From NCBI GenBank assembly GCA_032718475.1, contig JAUCBJ010008647.1, positions 26,939 to 90,938 on the forward strand: 64,000 nucleotides of DNA, read 5' to 3'. This document shows positions 12,045 to 24,317 of this stretch, in pieces. The notes under the pieces were generated by a model. It did not search any database. It was not told where the DNA came from and saw only the letters and a program-made list of their open reading frames with translations. How positions within the stretch are numbered: position 1 is the stretch's first letter; each line of letters opens with the position of its first letter. A program made the position numbers and the translations under genes. The DNA comes from Nemertoderma westbladi. Its lineage: Eukaryota > Xenacoelomorpha > Nemertodermatida > Nemertodermatidae.

Positions 12045-15000
12045 TAAATAATAACAGACAGAAAGACAGTCACCTGTAATAATTAGTAAACAATAACAGA
12101 CAGAAGGACAGTCACCTGTAATAATTAGTAAACAATAACAGACAGAAAGACAGTCACCTGTAATAATTAGTAAATAATAACAGACAGAAAGACAGTCACC
12201 TGTAATAATTAGTAAACAATAACAGACAGAAGGACAGTCACCTGTAATAATTAGTAAACAATAACAGACAGAAGGACAGTCACCTGTAATAATTAGTAAA
12301 CAATAACAGACAGAAGGACATTCACCTGTAATAATTAGTAAACAATAACAGACAGAAGGACAGTCACCTGTAATAATTAGTAAATAATAACAGACAGAAG
12401 GACAGTCACCTGTAATAATTAGTAAACAATAACAGACAGAAGGACAGTCACCTGTAATAATTAGTAAATAATAACAGACAGAAAGACAGTCACCTGTAAT
12501 AATTAGTAAACAATAACAGACAGAAAGACAGTCACCCGTAATAATTAGTAAACAATAACAGACAGAAGGACAGTCACCTGTAATAATTAGTAAACAATAA
12601 CAGACAGAAGGACAGTCACCTGTAATAATTAGTAAATAATAACAGACAGAAGGACAGTCACCTGTAATAATTAGTAAATAATAACAGACAGAAAGACAGT
12701 CACCTGTAATAATTAGTAAACAATAACAGACAGAAAGACAGTCACCTGTAATAATTAGTAAACAATAACAGACAGAAGGACAGTCACCTGTAATAATTAG
12801 TAAACAATAACAGACAGAAGGACAGTCACCTGTACTAATTAGTAAACAATAACAGACAGAAAGACAGTCACCTGTAATAATTAGTAAACAATAACAGACA
12901 GAAAGACAGTCACCTGTAATAATTAGTAAATAATAACAGACAGAAGGACAGTCACCTGTAATAAGTAGTAAACAATAACAGACAGAAGGACAGTCACCTG
13001 TAATAATTAGTAAACAATAACAGACAGAAGGACAGTCACCTGTAATAATTAGTAAACAATAACAGACAGAAGGACAGTCACCTGTAATAATTAGTAAATA
13101 ATAACAGACAGAAAGACAGTCACCTGTAATAATTAGTAAACAATAACAGACAGAAAGACAGTCACCTGTAATAATTAGTAAACAATAACAGACAGAAGGA
13201 CAGTCACCTGTAATAATTAGTAAACAATAACAGACAGAAGGACAGTCACCTGTAATAATTAGTAAACAATAACAGACAGAAGGAAATAACAGACAGAAGG
13301 ACAGTCACCTGTAATAATTAGTAAACAATAACAGACAGAAGGACAGTCACCTGTAATAATTAGTAAATAATAACAGACAGAAAGACAGTCACCTGTAATA
13401 ATTAGTAAACAATAACAGACAGAAGGACAGTCACCTGTAATAATTAGTAAACAATAACAGACAGAAGGACAGTCACCTGTAATAATTAGTAAACAATAAC
13501 AGACAGAAGGACAGTCACCTGTAATAATTAGTAAACAATAACAGACAGAAGGACAGTCACCTGTAATAATTAGTAAACAATAACAGACAGAAGGACAGTC
13601 ACCTGTAATAATTAGTAAACAATAACAGACAGAAGGACAGTCACCTGTAATAATTAGTAAACAATAACAGACAGAAGGACAGTCACCTGTAATAATTAGT
13701 AAATAATAGCAGACAGAAGGACAGTCACCTGTAATAATTAGTAAACAATAACAGACAGAAGGACAGTCACCTGTAATAATTAGTAAACAATAACAGACAG
13801 AAGGACAGTCACCTGTAATAATTAGTAAATAATAACAGACAGAAAGACAGTCACCTGTAATAATTAGTAAACAATAACAGACAGAAAGACAGTCACCTGT
13901 AATAATTAGTAAACAATAACAGACAGAAGGACAGTCACCTGTAATAATTAGTAAACAATAACAGACAGAAGGACAGTCACCTGTAATAATTAGTAAACAA
14001 TAACCTACAGAAGTACAGTCACCTCGCCTGTACCAATTAGTAAACAATAACAGACAGAAGGACAGTCACCTGTAATAATTAGTAAATAATAACAGACAGA
14101 AAGACAGTCACCTGTAATAATTAGTAAACAATAACAGATAGAAGGACAGTCACCTGTAATAATTAGTAAACAATAACAGACAGAAGGACAGTCACCTGTA
14201 ATAATTAGTAAACAATAACAGACAGAAGGACAGTCACCTGTAATAATTAGTAAACAATAACAGACAGAAGGACAGTCACCTGTAATAATTAGTAAATAAT
14301 AACAGACAGAAGGACAGTCACCTGTAATAATTAGTAAACAATAACCTACAGAAGTACAGTCACCTGTAATAATTAGTAAATAATAACAGACAGAAGGACA
14401 GTCACCTGTAATAATTAGTAAATAATAACAGACAGAAAGACAGTCACCTGTAATAATTAGTAAATAATAACAGACAGAAAGACAGTCACCTGTAATAATT
14501 AGTAAATAATAACAGACAGAAAGACAGTCACCTGTAATAATTAGTAAATAATAACAGACAGAAAGACGGTCACCTGTAATAATTAGTAAACAATAACAGA
14601 CAGAAGGACGTCACCTGTAATAATTAGTAAAAAATAACAGACAGAAGGACAGTCACCTGTAATAATTAGTAAATAATAACAGACAGAAGGACAGTCACCT
14701 GTAATAATTAGTAAATAATAACAGACAGAAAGACAGTCACCTGTAATAATTAGTAAATAATAACAGACAGAAAGACAGTCACCTGTAATAATTAGTAAAT
14801 AATAACAGACAGAAAGACAGTCACCTGTAATAATTAGTAAACAATAACAGACAGAAGGACAGTCACCTGTAATAAATAGTAAACAATAACAGACAGAAGG
14901 ACAGTCACCTGTAATAATTAGTAAACAATAACAGACAGGAGGACAGTCACCTGTAATAATTAGTAAACAATAACAGACAGAAGGACAGTCACCTGTAATA

Positions 15001-18000
15001 ATTAGTAAACAATAACAGACTGAAGGACAGTCACCTGTAATAATTAGTAAACAATAACAGACAGAAGGACAGTCACCTGTAATAATTAGTAAATAATAAC
15101 AGACAGAAAGACAGTCACCTGTAATAATTAGTAAACAATAACAGACAGAAGGACAGTCACCTGTAATAATTAGTAAACAATAACAGACAGAAGGACAGTC
15201 ACCTGTAATAATTAGTAAACAATAACAGACAGAAGGACAGTCACCTGTAATAATTAGTAAACAATAACAGACAGAAGGACAGTCACCTGTAATAATTAGT
15301 AAATAATAACAGACAGAAAGACAGTCACCTGTAATAATTAGTAAATAATAACCTATAATTAGTAAACAATAACAGACAGAAGGACAGTCACCTGTAATAA
15401 TTAGTAAATAATAACAGACAGAAGGACAGTCACCTGTAATAATTAGTAAACAATAACCTACAGAAGTACAGTCACCTCGCCTGTAATAATTAGTAAACAA
15501 TAACAGACAGAAGGACAGTCACCTGTAATAATTAGTAAATAATAACAGACAGAAAGACAGTCCCTGTAATAATTAGTAAACAATAACAGATAGAAGGACA
15601 GTCACCTGTAATAATTAGTAAACAATAACAGACAGAAGGACAGTCACCTGTAATAATTAGTAAATAATAACTGACAGAAAGACAGTCACCTGTAATAATT
15701 AGTAAACAATAACAGATAGAGGGACAGTCACCTGTAATAATTAGTAAACAATAACAGACAGAAGGACAGTCACCTGTAATAATTAGTAAATAATAACTGA
15801 CAGAAAGACAGTCACCTGTAATAATTAGTAAACAATAACAGATAGAGGGACAGTCACCTGTAATAATTAGTAAACAATAACAGACAGAAGGACAGTCACC
15901 TGTAATAATTAGTAAACAATAACAGACAGAAGGACAGTCACCTGTAATAATTAGTAAACAATAACCTACAGAAGTACAGTCACCTCGCCTGTAATAATTA
16001 GTAAACAATAACAGACAGAAGGACAGTCACCTGTAATAATTAGTAAATAATAACAGACAGAAAGACAGTCCCTGTAATAATTAGTAAACAATAACAGATA
16101 GAAGGACAGTCACCTGTAATAATTAGTAAACAATAACAGATAGAAGGACAGTCACCTGTAATAATTAGTAAATAATAACAGATAGAAGGACAGTCACCTG
16201 TAATAATTAGTAAATAATAACAGACAGAAGGACAGTCACCTGTAATAATTAGTAAACAATAACAGACAGAAGGACAGTCACCTGTAATAATTAGTAAACA
16301 ATAACAGACAGAAGGACAGTCACCTGTAATAATTAGTAAACAATAACAGACAGAAGGACAGTCACCTGTAATAATTAGTAAACAATAACAGACAGAAGGA
16401 AATAACAGACAGAAGGACAGTCACCTGTAATAATTAGTAAACAATAACAGACAGAAGGACAGTCACCTGTAATAATTAGTAAATAATAACAGACAGAAAG
16501 ACAGTCACCTGTAATAATTAGTAAACAATAACAGACAGAAGGACAGTCACCTGTAATAATTAGTAAACAATAACAGACAGAAGGACAGTCACCTGTAATA
16601 ATTAGTAAACAATAACAGACAGAAGGACAGTCACCTGTAATAATTAGTAAACAATAACAGACAGAAGGACAGTCACCTGTAATAATTAGTAAACAATAAC
16701 AGACAGAAGGACAGTCACCTGTAATAATTAGTAAACAATAACAGACAGAAGGACAGTCACCTGTAATAATTAGTAAACAATAACAGACAGAAGGACAGTC
16801 ACCTGTAATAATTAGTAAATAATAGCAGACAGAAGGACAGTCACCTGTAATAATTAGTAAACAATAACAGACAGAAGGACAGTCACCTGTAATAATTAGT
16901 AAACAATAACAGACAGAAGGACAGTCACCTGTAATAATTAGTAAATAATAACAGACAGAAAGACAGTCACCTGTAATAATTAGTAAACAATAACAGACAG
17001 AAAGACAGTCACCTGTAATAATTAGTAAACAATAACAGACAGAATGACAGTCACCTGTAATAATTAGTAAACAATAACAGACAGAAGGACAGTCACCTGT
17101 AATAATTAGTAAACAATAACCTACAGAAGTACAGTCACCTCGCCTGTACCAATTAGTAAACAATAACAGACAGAAGGACAGTCACCTGTAATAATTAGTA
17201 AATAATAACAGACAGAAAGACAGTCACCTGTAATAATTAGTAAACAATAACAGATAGAAGGACAGTCACCTGTAATAATTAGTAAACAATAACAGACAGA
17301 AGGACAGTCACCTGTAATAATTAGTAAACAATAACAGACAGAAGGACAGTCACCTGTAATAATTAGTAAACAATAACAGACAGAAGGACAGTCACCTGTA
17401 ATAATTAGTAAATAATAACAGACAGAAGGACAGTCACCTGTAATAATTAGTAAACAATAACCTACAGAAGTACAGTCACCTGTAATAATTAGTAAATAAT
17501 AACAGACAGAAGGACAGTCACCTGTAATAATTAGTAAATAATAACAGACAGAAAGACAGTCACCTGTAATAATTAGTAAATAATAACAGACAGAAAGACA
17601 GTCACCTGTAATAATTAGTAAATAATAACAGACAGAAAGACAGTCACCTGTAATAATTAGTAAATAATAACAGACAGAAAGACGGTCACCTGTAATAATT
17701 AGTAAACAATAACAGACAGAAGGACGTCACCTGTAATAATTAGTAAAAAATAACAGACAGAAGGACAGTCACCTGTAATAATTAGTAAATAATAACAGAC
17801 AGAAGGACAGTCACCTGTAATAATTAGTAAATAATAACAGACAGAAAGACAGTCACCTGTAATAATTAGTAAATAATAACAGACAGAAAGACAGTCACCT
17901 GTAATAATTAGTAAATAATAACAGACAGAAAGACAGTCACCTGTAATAATTAGTAAACAATAACAGACAGAAGGACAGTCACCTGTAATAAATAGTAAAC

Positions 18001-19625
18001 AATAACAGACAGAAGGACAGTCACCTGTAATAATTAGTAAACAATAACAGACAGGAGGACAGTCACCTGTAATAATTAGTAAACAATAACAGACAGAAGG
18101 ACAGTCACCTGTAATAATTAGTAAACAATAACAGACTGAAGGACAGTCACCTGTAATAATTAGTAAACAATAACAGACAGAAGGACAGTCACCTGTAATA
18201 ATTAGTAAATAATAACAGACAGAAAGACAGTCACCTGTAATAATTAGTAAACAATAACAGACAGAAGGACAGTCACCTGTAATAATTAGTAAACAATAAC
18301 AGACAGAAGGACAGTCACCTGTAATAATTAGTAAACAATAACAGACAGAAGGACAGTCACCTGTAATAATTAGTAAACAATAACAGACAGAAGGACAGTC
18401 ACCTGTAATAATTAGTAAATAATAACAGACAGAAAGACAGTCACCTGTAATAATTAGTAAATAATAACCTATAATTAGTAAACAATAACAGACAGAAGGA
18501 CAGTCACCTGTAATAATTAGTAAATAATAACAGACAGAAGGACAGTCACCTGTAATAATTAGTAAACAATAACCTACAGAAGTACAGTCACCTCGCCTGT
18601 AATAATTAGTAAACAATAACAGACAGAAGGACAGTCACCTGTAATAATTAGTAAATAATAACAGACAGAAAGACAGTCCCTGTAATAATTAGTAAACAAT
18701 AACAGATAGAAGGACAGTCACCTGTAATAATTAGTAAACAATAACAGACAGAAGGACAGTCACCTGTAATAATTAGTAAATAATAACTGACAGAAAGACA
18801 GTCACCTGTAATAATTAGTAAACAATAACAGATAGAGGGACAGTCACCTGTAATAATTAGTAAACAATAACAGACAGAAGGACAGTCACCTGTAATAATT
18901 AGTAAATAATAACTGACAGAAAGACAGTCACCTGTAATAATTAGTAAACAATAACAGATAGAGGGACAGTCACCTGTAATAATTAGTAAACAATAACAGA
19001 CAGAAGGACAGTCACCTGTAATAATTAGTAAACAATAACAGACAGAAGGACAGTCACCTGTAATAATTAGTAAACAATAACCTACAGAAGTACAGTCACC
19101 TCGCCTGTAATAATTAGTAAACAATAACAGACAGAAGGACAGTCACCTGTAATAATTAGTAAATAATAACAGACAGAAAGACAGTCCCTGTAATAATTAG
19201 TAAACAATAACAGATAGAAGGACAGTCACCTGTAATAATTAGTAAACAATAACAGATAGAAGGACAGTCACCTGTAATAATTAGTAAATAATAACAGATA
19301 GAAGGACAGTCACCTGTAATAATTAGTAAACAACAACAGACAGAAGGACAGTCACCTGTAATAATTAGTAAATAATAACAGACAGAAAGACAGTCACCTG
19401 TAATAATTAGTAAACAATAACAGACAGAAGGACAGTCACCTGTAATAATTAGTAAATAATAACGTACAGAAGGACAGTCACCTGTAATAATTAGTAAATA
19501 ATAATAGACAGAAGGACAGTCACCTGTAATAATTAGTAAACAATAACCTATAATTAGTAAACAATAACAGACAGAAAGACAGTCTCCTGTAATAATTAGT
19601 AAACAATAACAGACAGAAGGACAGT
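12027..19625. repeat. 42-bp satellite array, block 2
   Basis: Same 42-bp family as block 1, starting inside the reading frame of element 1 gag (junction after gctattaat) and ending at the LTR of element A. The unit with cctcgcctg and the truncated unit aaggaaataacagac are useful internal markers. One minus-strand frame is again open over long stretches. I see no gene. Confidence 0.96.
13180..19330. repeat. 3,116-bp tandem duplication within the satellite
   Basis: Three long minus-frame stretches recur exactly 3,116 bp apart (13259/16375, 14583/17699, 15532/18648) with the same lengths (262, 305 and 158 codons). The two copies are almost identical; I saw one substitution in coding terms (Pro to His codon, ggacag to tgacag near 17045). 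The copies diverge past about 16215/19331 and before about 13170. This points to a very recent large duplication, or to an assembly duplication. Confidence 0.88.
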
Positions 19626-20001
19626 TGTGAGTGTATTCAATTCTGCCTCACCAACCCCCATAAAGTGGGCCAGCGAGACCCTTAAGCAATATTGGGAGCA
19701 CGAGGTTGATTACCAATCAACCTTGTATCACCCCAATAAGTGGGGCAACAATAGGCCCCAAGAGGACACACACACAATGGGGGTCAGAGGTTACACCTCC
19801 GGGAGGGAGAGAGAGACAGCAGCGGGGGGAAGTACACCCAGGGAGATGGGAAGGTGACAAGTGAGTTATTAGCCAATGGGGGGAAGGCATCGGCTGAGTA
19901 GTGTAATGCGGCCAACCGGTGCAATATATTACCATGTCGGTGTATCATTCATTCACTTGTAGTAAGTCAGTTAGTTAGGACGGTACCGGAACTCTAATTA
20001 C
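19626..20001 (+). repeat. 5' LTR of element A, forward part
   Basis: 376 bp matching the first 376 bp of the 3' LTR (24359-24734) with about five substitutions by eye. It ends at ctctaattac, exactly where the 3' LTR goes on with cgtcaccgtc but this copy switches to reverse-complement sequence. Confidence 0.92.
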
Positions 20002-20153
20002 TGTGACGGGATCCACGGAGGATCCCGGTTTATCCGGTTTCTAATCTACGCGTCCCCGCCGTGTGTGTGAAAGGTAGAAAGAGTTATTGATCGGTGTATA
20101 TAGTTCCAAAGGTATAATAGTATATGATAATGGTTGTTATAATATAAGTGTAC
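20002..20153 (-). repeat. Inverted terminal segment of element A's 5' LTR
   Basis: 152 bp that are the reverse complement of the last 152 bp of the 3' LTR (24784-24935), starting TGTGACGGGATCC. Fifty bp of LTR (equivalent to 24734-24783) and the element's 5' leader and gag N-terminus are missing at the same place. The LTR end needed for integration and the primer-binding site are therefore misplaced. Confidence 0.9.
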
Positions 20154-22205
20154 CGGCAGACTGCAGGACATACTGTAGGCCTTACTGCACATACTATTAT
20201 AGGCCATGCTGGGAGAGATAGAGTAGGCGATAGGGTAGTGCGAACGACGGGATTAAACCCGGAAGTCGCGGAGTACATACCGGTAGGTAGGCAAGAAGTG
20301 GGTAGGCCTATATCGGTACAGCAGCATGACTATAATACACAGGGACATAACATATATCCAGGGAAGGGGAGAGTTATTGCTGATAGATGTATGGGCCCCA
20401 ATATATTAACATCAACCCCAGTACCAAACATTCCGGTGGGGGGGGGGGGGGGGGGACAGGGTGACATTCCCCCATTCCAATATCAACAATATACTCGAAC
20501 AGCAACGAGAACACCTAACCCCCTGGACGAGAACAGGTCTTGCGACACGGAAATATGGAGGGGGCCGTTACCCCCAATGATATATCCGACGCAACAAGTT
20601 AGATCAACAGCAGATAGGACGAACGGATCGCACCCAACGGCAGAATCTGTACAGCATCCATCGAACCCATTGGAAGCACAGGCGATGGGAATGGCGACGC
20701 TAATCGATGCATTAAAGACCAGGATCGAGTTACCACCAGTCGAGCCATTTAAATTCGATGGAAGTAGGCCGGAAGAATACCTGCAGTTTCGGCGCATGTA
20801 CAGTAACGAGATATTAAGTAAGAACTTGATGCAGGTGGAGTGCCTAAAATATCTACAGGTGTATACAGGAGGCCCAGCATACGACATCGTGAGGCAGTAC
20901 CAGAGCATCGAGGGCGGCTTCACGACAGCATGGCGGGCGCTAGACAGGGAATACGGACACCCGGCCAAGATCATCCGGCAAACCCTGAGAGGTATAACAT
21001 CGGGTGGCCTACAGGACAACCCCGTTAGCATAAAGACCTTTGCGAACAAGGTCGAGAAGGCGTTAATCGTGTTAAAGACGCTAGACGCGCCATACGAACT
21101 CAACGCATCTAATAACATCACCACAATAGCGCAGGCACTGCCGATCTGGCTGCGGAGCAAGTGGAGGAAGATCGCCTTCTCCACTCGAGAGAAGAAAGGT
21201 GCGGAGCCGGGGCTGGAGGAAATGTCAAACTTCCTCAACTACGAAGCCGAGTTGATAACAGACCCAGTCTATAGTGAGGATAGTTTGGGGAAGGCGCCAA
21301 AGACCGAATACAACAGGCCTGGACCCGAACATAATCCGACAGATCCATTCTCGAGAGTAAGACAGTCGCTACCACACGCGGCCACACAGGGGGCTACAAG
21401 CCCACAGTTAGCTGGGAGTAGGGCCACACCGTGGCAGGGACAGAAAGAAAATAACACCATAAATAAACATAATCCCAATATACCCAGTAGGCCGAGTACA
21501 GATAACCAAAACACTAAATCGGTAGATATAAACCTACGCGCAATACGTGAAGGACTATATAGGGAACGCTATAATCCAGGATTCAAATTTCAATTACATC
21601 GGGACGGAACCCATAAGACCATGAGTTCTAAGCACTGGCAAGCGTTGCCCAAACAAGATCGTATAGCCTACACAGACGCAAATGGACTATGTCATCGATG
21701 TGTGGTAGAAGGACACAGATCCGGAGAGTGTAGAGAAACAGCGACAGGAGATAACGAGACTGGAGGCCAAACAATGGCTACAAGCACGACAGTGGCAAGA
21801 AAGAAGAGAAAAGTACTACTCGGGGTAGTACTGGTGAAGATATCAGGAGAGGGCGGTCGATCAGTAACGACATTAATGCTGGTCGACAGCGGAGCAGCCT
21901 TCACGCTGGTGGAGAACTGGGTGGCCGAAGAGATAGGGCTAAAGACGAGGCCGAATAGAATGGCGGTAACCACCGTCTCAAGTAAGGATGAGGTCCTGGA
22001 GATGAGGACGGGACGGTGCAGGATATCAGCGATTGCACCGGGATGCAACTATGGGGCGACGATCGACCCCATCCATGTGATAGAATCGATAAACATCAAC
22101 GCCAGGCGACCAACCAACATCGAAGTCGAACAATATACAGTACATTCCTGGACGGTATCGATTTCTCAATACCAGAGGTGGACGTTAGGAAGGTATCCAT
22201 TATAG
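20148..22205 (+). CDS. BEL/Pao Gag core plus aspartic protease (element A)
   Basis: An open frame of 685 codons with no convincing ATG. It opens in the inverted LTR junction, and the sequence matches element B from its 35400 region on. Order: Tyr/Pro-rich linker; polyglycine from an 18-G run (20438-20455); BEL Gag core (DUF1759-like) around residues 200-310, with FKFDGSRPEEYLQFRRMY; low-complexity linker; CCHC knuckle CHRCVVEGHRSGEC (about residue 520); then a retropepsin-like (DUF1758) segment with the catalytic DSGA of LMLVDSGAAFTLVE at about 580. The frame is lost at about 22140 by a small insertion relative to element B, after which pol continues in another frame. The role would be capsid and maturation protease, decayed here. 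Confidence 0.85.
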   Translation: MYRQTAGHTVGLTAHTIIGHAGRDRVGDRVVRTTGLNPEVAEYIPVGRQEVGRPISVQQHDYNTQGHNIYPGKGRVIADRCMGPNILTSTPVPNIPVGGGGGGQGDIPPFQYQQYTRTATRTPNPLDENRSCDTEIWRGPLPPMIYPTQQVRSTADRTNGSHPTAESVQHPSNPLEAQAMGMATLIDALKTRIELPPVEPFKFDGSRPEEYLQFRRMYSNEILSKNLMQVECLKYLQVYTGGPAYDIVRQYQSIEGGFTTAWRALDREYGHPAKIIRQTLRGITSGGLQDNPVSIKTFANKVEKALIVLKTLDAPYELNASNNITTIAQALPIWLRSKWRKIAFSTREKKGAEPGLEEMSNFLNYEAELITDPVYSEDSLGKAPKTEYNRPGPEHNPTDPFSRVRQSLPHAATQGATSPQLAGSRATPWQGQKENNTINKHNPNIPSRPSTDNQNTKSVDINLRAIREGLYRERYNPGFKFQLHRDGTHKTMSSKHWQALPKQDRIAYTDANGLCHRCVVEGHRSGECRETATGDNETGGQTMATSTTVARKKRKVLLGVVLVKISGEGGRSVTTLMLVDSGAAFTLVENWVAEEIGLKTRPNRMAVTTVSSKDEVLEMRTGRCRISAIAPGCNYGATIDPIHVIESININARRPTNIEVEQYTVHSWTVSISQYQRWTLGRYPL

Positions 22206-22939
22206 TAGGAATGGACTGCCCGACGGCCCACGAGAGAACAAAGACGGTCTTCGGCGAAGACAGGCAGCGGGACCCGACGGCGATCCTCACGCCGTTCGGA
22301 TGGACGCTTAGCGGCCCAGTTAAAACCAAGATTCCATCCAGAGTGACGGAGACATCAGGGTGCATGTTACCAGGCACCGTAGACACGGAGGTTGAAGAGG
22401 AGAAACAGGAGATAGTAGAGCCAGACAGGGAAGTAACAGTAAGAGAGTGGGCGGAGGAGAATGGATTTCCCAGCAAGTATCGGTATGGAGATGGAGAGGA
22501 GTGGACGGCGAGATGTCCGGAGGAGTGTCCGGTGGAGTGTCAGGAGGACAATAGTCCAGAGCAGTGTCTAGAGGAGTGTCCAGAGGAGTGTCCGGAAGAG
22601 ACGCCGGTCCGGTTGAGAGGCATACCGACAAGGGGGAGCTCGAGTAGGAAGACAGGATGGAAAGGGATAGGACTATTGTTGTACCTTCTGTTTTGCCTGT
22701 TCTTTCACTTTCTATTCATTCTGCCGCCGGGAGATAACAAGGTGGGAGGTGGCATTTTGATGCCAGGAGACGAGAAAGTTAAGAAGGCGGTGGAGAGACC
22801 CGATTTCAGGGTGGCAGAAGAGAGAGAACCAATTCCTGGTGAGTTGGAATTGGTGGAGAGAGTGTGGCAAAGAATAAGAGGACGTATAAAGGAGGCAGTG
22901 GGAGAGTGCCTACTGGAAAAAGGGGCACTTCAGAGTTAA
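22016..22939 (+). CDS. Pol start fused to Cys/Glu-rich, membrane-segment ORF (element A)
   Basis: From about 22142 this frame carries the start of BEL pol (DFSIPEVDVRK, then GMDCPTAH, then FGWTLSGPV). It then leaves the pol family after SGCMLPGT. The next ~170 residues match nothing in element B: an acidic stretch, a Cys/Glu/Pro repeat (CPEECPEE-type, 22520-22605), a hydrophobic segment long enough to span a membrane (22668-22730, core LLLYLLFCLFFHFLFIL) and a charged tail. The final residues (AVGECLLEKGA) again resemble the pol C-terminus of element B (AVGKCCLLEGA). So RT, RNase H and integrase have been replaced, not simply deleted. Function is unknown; an envelope-like or purely decayed origin are both possible. 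Confidence 0.7.
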   Translation: MQDISDCTGMQLWGDDRPHPCDRIDKHQRQATNQHRSRTIYSTFLDGIDFSIPEVDVRKVSIIVGMDCPTAHERTKTVFGEDRQRDPTAILTPFGWTLSGPVKTKIPSRVTETSGCMLPGTVDTEVEEEKQEIVEPDREVTVREWAEENGFPSKYRYGDGEEWTARCPEECPVECQEDNSPEQCLEECPEECPEETPVRLRGIPTRGSSSRKTGWKGIGLLLYLLFCLFFHFLFILPPGDNKVGGGILMPGDEKVKKAVERPDFRVAEEREPIPGELELVERVWQRIRGRIKEAVGECLLEKGALQS

Positions 22940-23160
22940 GTCGTCCAATATTTTGGACTGAGGGGGGTGGGAATGAGGGCGAGACGCCCTTCCCACACAA
23001 ATAATTATTTAATTAAAATAAATAACAAAATAATTAAATAATAAGATAAGTAGAAGGTAGAAAGTAATAGTTAGAAGAGATAGTAAGTAGTAGCAAGGAG
23101 TAGTAGAAAGTAGTAGTAGAGTGTTAGAAGGTGGCAGGGTAAGGGAGTGTGGTATATTAA
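22940..23160 (+). other. Start of element A 3' non-coding region
   Basis: Begins with the block tcgtccaat..ttggactgagggggg and gggcgagacgcccttcc, which element B also has right behind its pol stop (29600-29670, inverted). An A/T- and AG-rich stretch follows. The conserved block identifies the pol end in both elements. No gene seen. Confidence 0.7.
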
Positions 23161-23815
23161 CATGCCACGAGTAGTAGCAGAGGGGTTGTGGGCACCGGAA
23201 GCGCCACGTAGAAAGTAGTAAGAGAGGGGTTGTGGGCACCGGAAGCGCCACATAGAAAGTAGTAAGAGAGGGGTTGTGGGCACCGTAAGTGCCACGTAGA
23301 AAGTAGTAAGAGAGGGGTTGTGGGCACCGGAAGCGCCATGTAGAAAGTGGTAGCAGAGAGTGGTTGTGGGCACCGCAAGCGCCACATAGATAGAGGTAGT
23401 AGAGTAGTAGAGAGGGCACATAGGGTGCCAGGTAGTAGAGTAGTAGAGAGGGCACATAGAGTGCCAGGTAGTAGAGTAGTAGAGAGGGCACATAGGGTGC
23501 CAGGTAGTAGAGTAGTAGAGATTGGCACATAGGGTGCCAGGTAGTAGAGTTAGAGGTAGTAGAGTAGTAAAGAGGGCACATAGGGTGCCAGGTAGTAGAG
23601 TAGTAGAGAGGGCACATAGGGTGCCAGGTAGTAGAGTAGTAGAGACGGGCACATAGGGTGCCAGATAGTAGAGTGGTTGTGGGCACCGCAAGCGCCATGT
23701 AGATGGAGGAAGTAGTAGTAGAGTGGTTGTGGGCACCGCAAGCGCCACGTAGATGGAGGTAGTAAGCAGAGTGGTTGTGGGCACCGCAAGCGCCACGTAG
23801 AAACTAGTAAGTAGA
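23161..23815 (+). repeat. Two interleaved minisatellites in the 3' region of element A
   Basis: One unit of about 44-50 bp contains ggttgtgggcaccg and gcgccacgtag (23185-23395 and again 23670-23815). Another of about 36 bp contains gtagtagagagggcacat and gggtgccag (about seven units, 23395-23670). Long minus-strand open frames here are by-products of the periods. AG-rich simple sequence continues to about 24010. Confidence 0.85.
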
Positions 23816-24317
23816 GTTAGAGTTAGTAGAGAGTTAGAGGGTTTTAGTTAGAGCTAGTAGAGTTAGAGTTAGTAGAGAGTTGGAGAGTTCTAGTAGAGTT
23901 AGGAGTTAGTTAGAGTTAGAGAAGTTAGATAGTTAGATAGTTAGCAAGTTAGACCTTAGATAAGGTAGATAGTATGATAGCACAGGGGTAGCATTAGAGA
24001 TTAGGGCCTTAGGGAGTGGCAGAGAGTAGAGAGGAGTATGGAGAGGAGCTGCTGGCGAGAGGCAGAGCAGGCGAGTGCGATTCAGGTGTGGGGAGAGAGT
24101 AAGAGCGGAGTTAGAGCGGAGTTAGAGTGGTGAGAGTGTTGGGGAAACAAAAGTTGTGTGAAAGAAGCGCACGATCGGCCCGACACGAGACGCCAGAGGG
24201 TAGTGACATCATACCCATAGGGAGCAGCCTGGAAAGCCGACTCCAAGAAAAAATAACTCCACCCCACACCCGATAATAGATCGAGTTCCAGCGGAATTGA
24301 AGCGCACTTAGAGGTTG
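23816..24317 (+). other. 3' non-coding region of element A
   Basis: AG-rich sequence followed (from about 24070) by a block shared with element B in inverted orientation (25731-25960), including ttggggaaacaaaag, the cgatcggccc..acgagacgcc area and a run near aaaaaataactcc. I see no gene. Confidence 0.65.

Noticed and set aside
12027-12060. Satellite born from gag sequence of element 1
   Set aside because: Element B gag has no satellite-like sequence at the corresponding place, and elements A and B insert into pre-existing satellite, so the array is independent of gag.
23009-23789. Several overlapping minus-strand frames with Tyr/Leu/Ser repeats
   Set aside because: They follow the minisatellite period in all three frames and are not coding.
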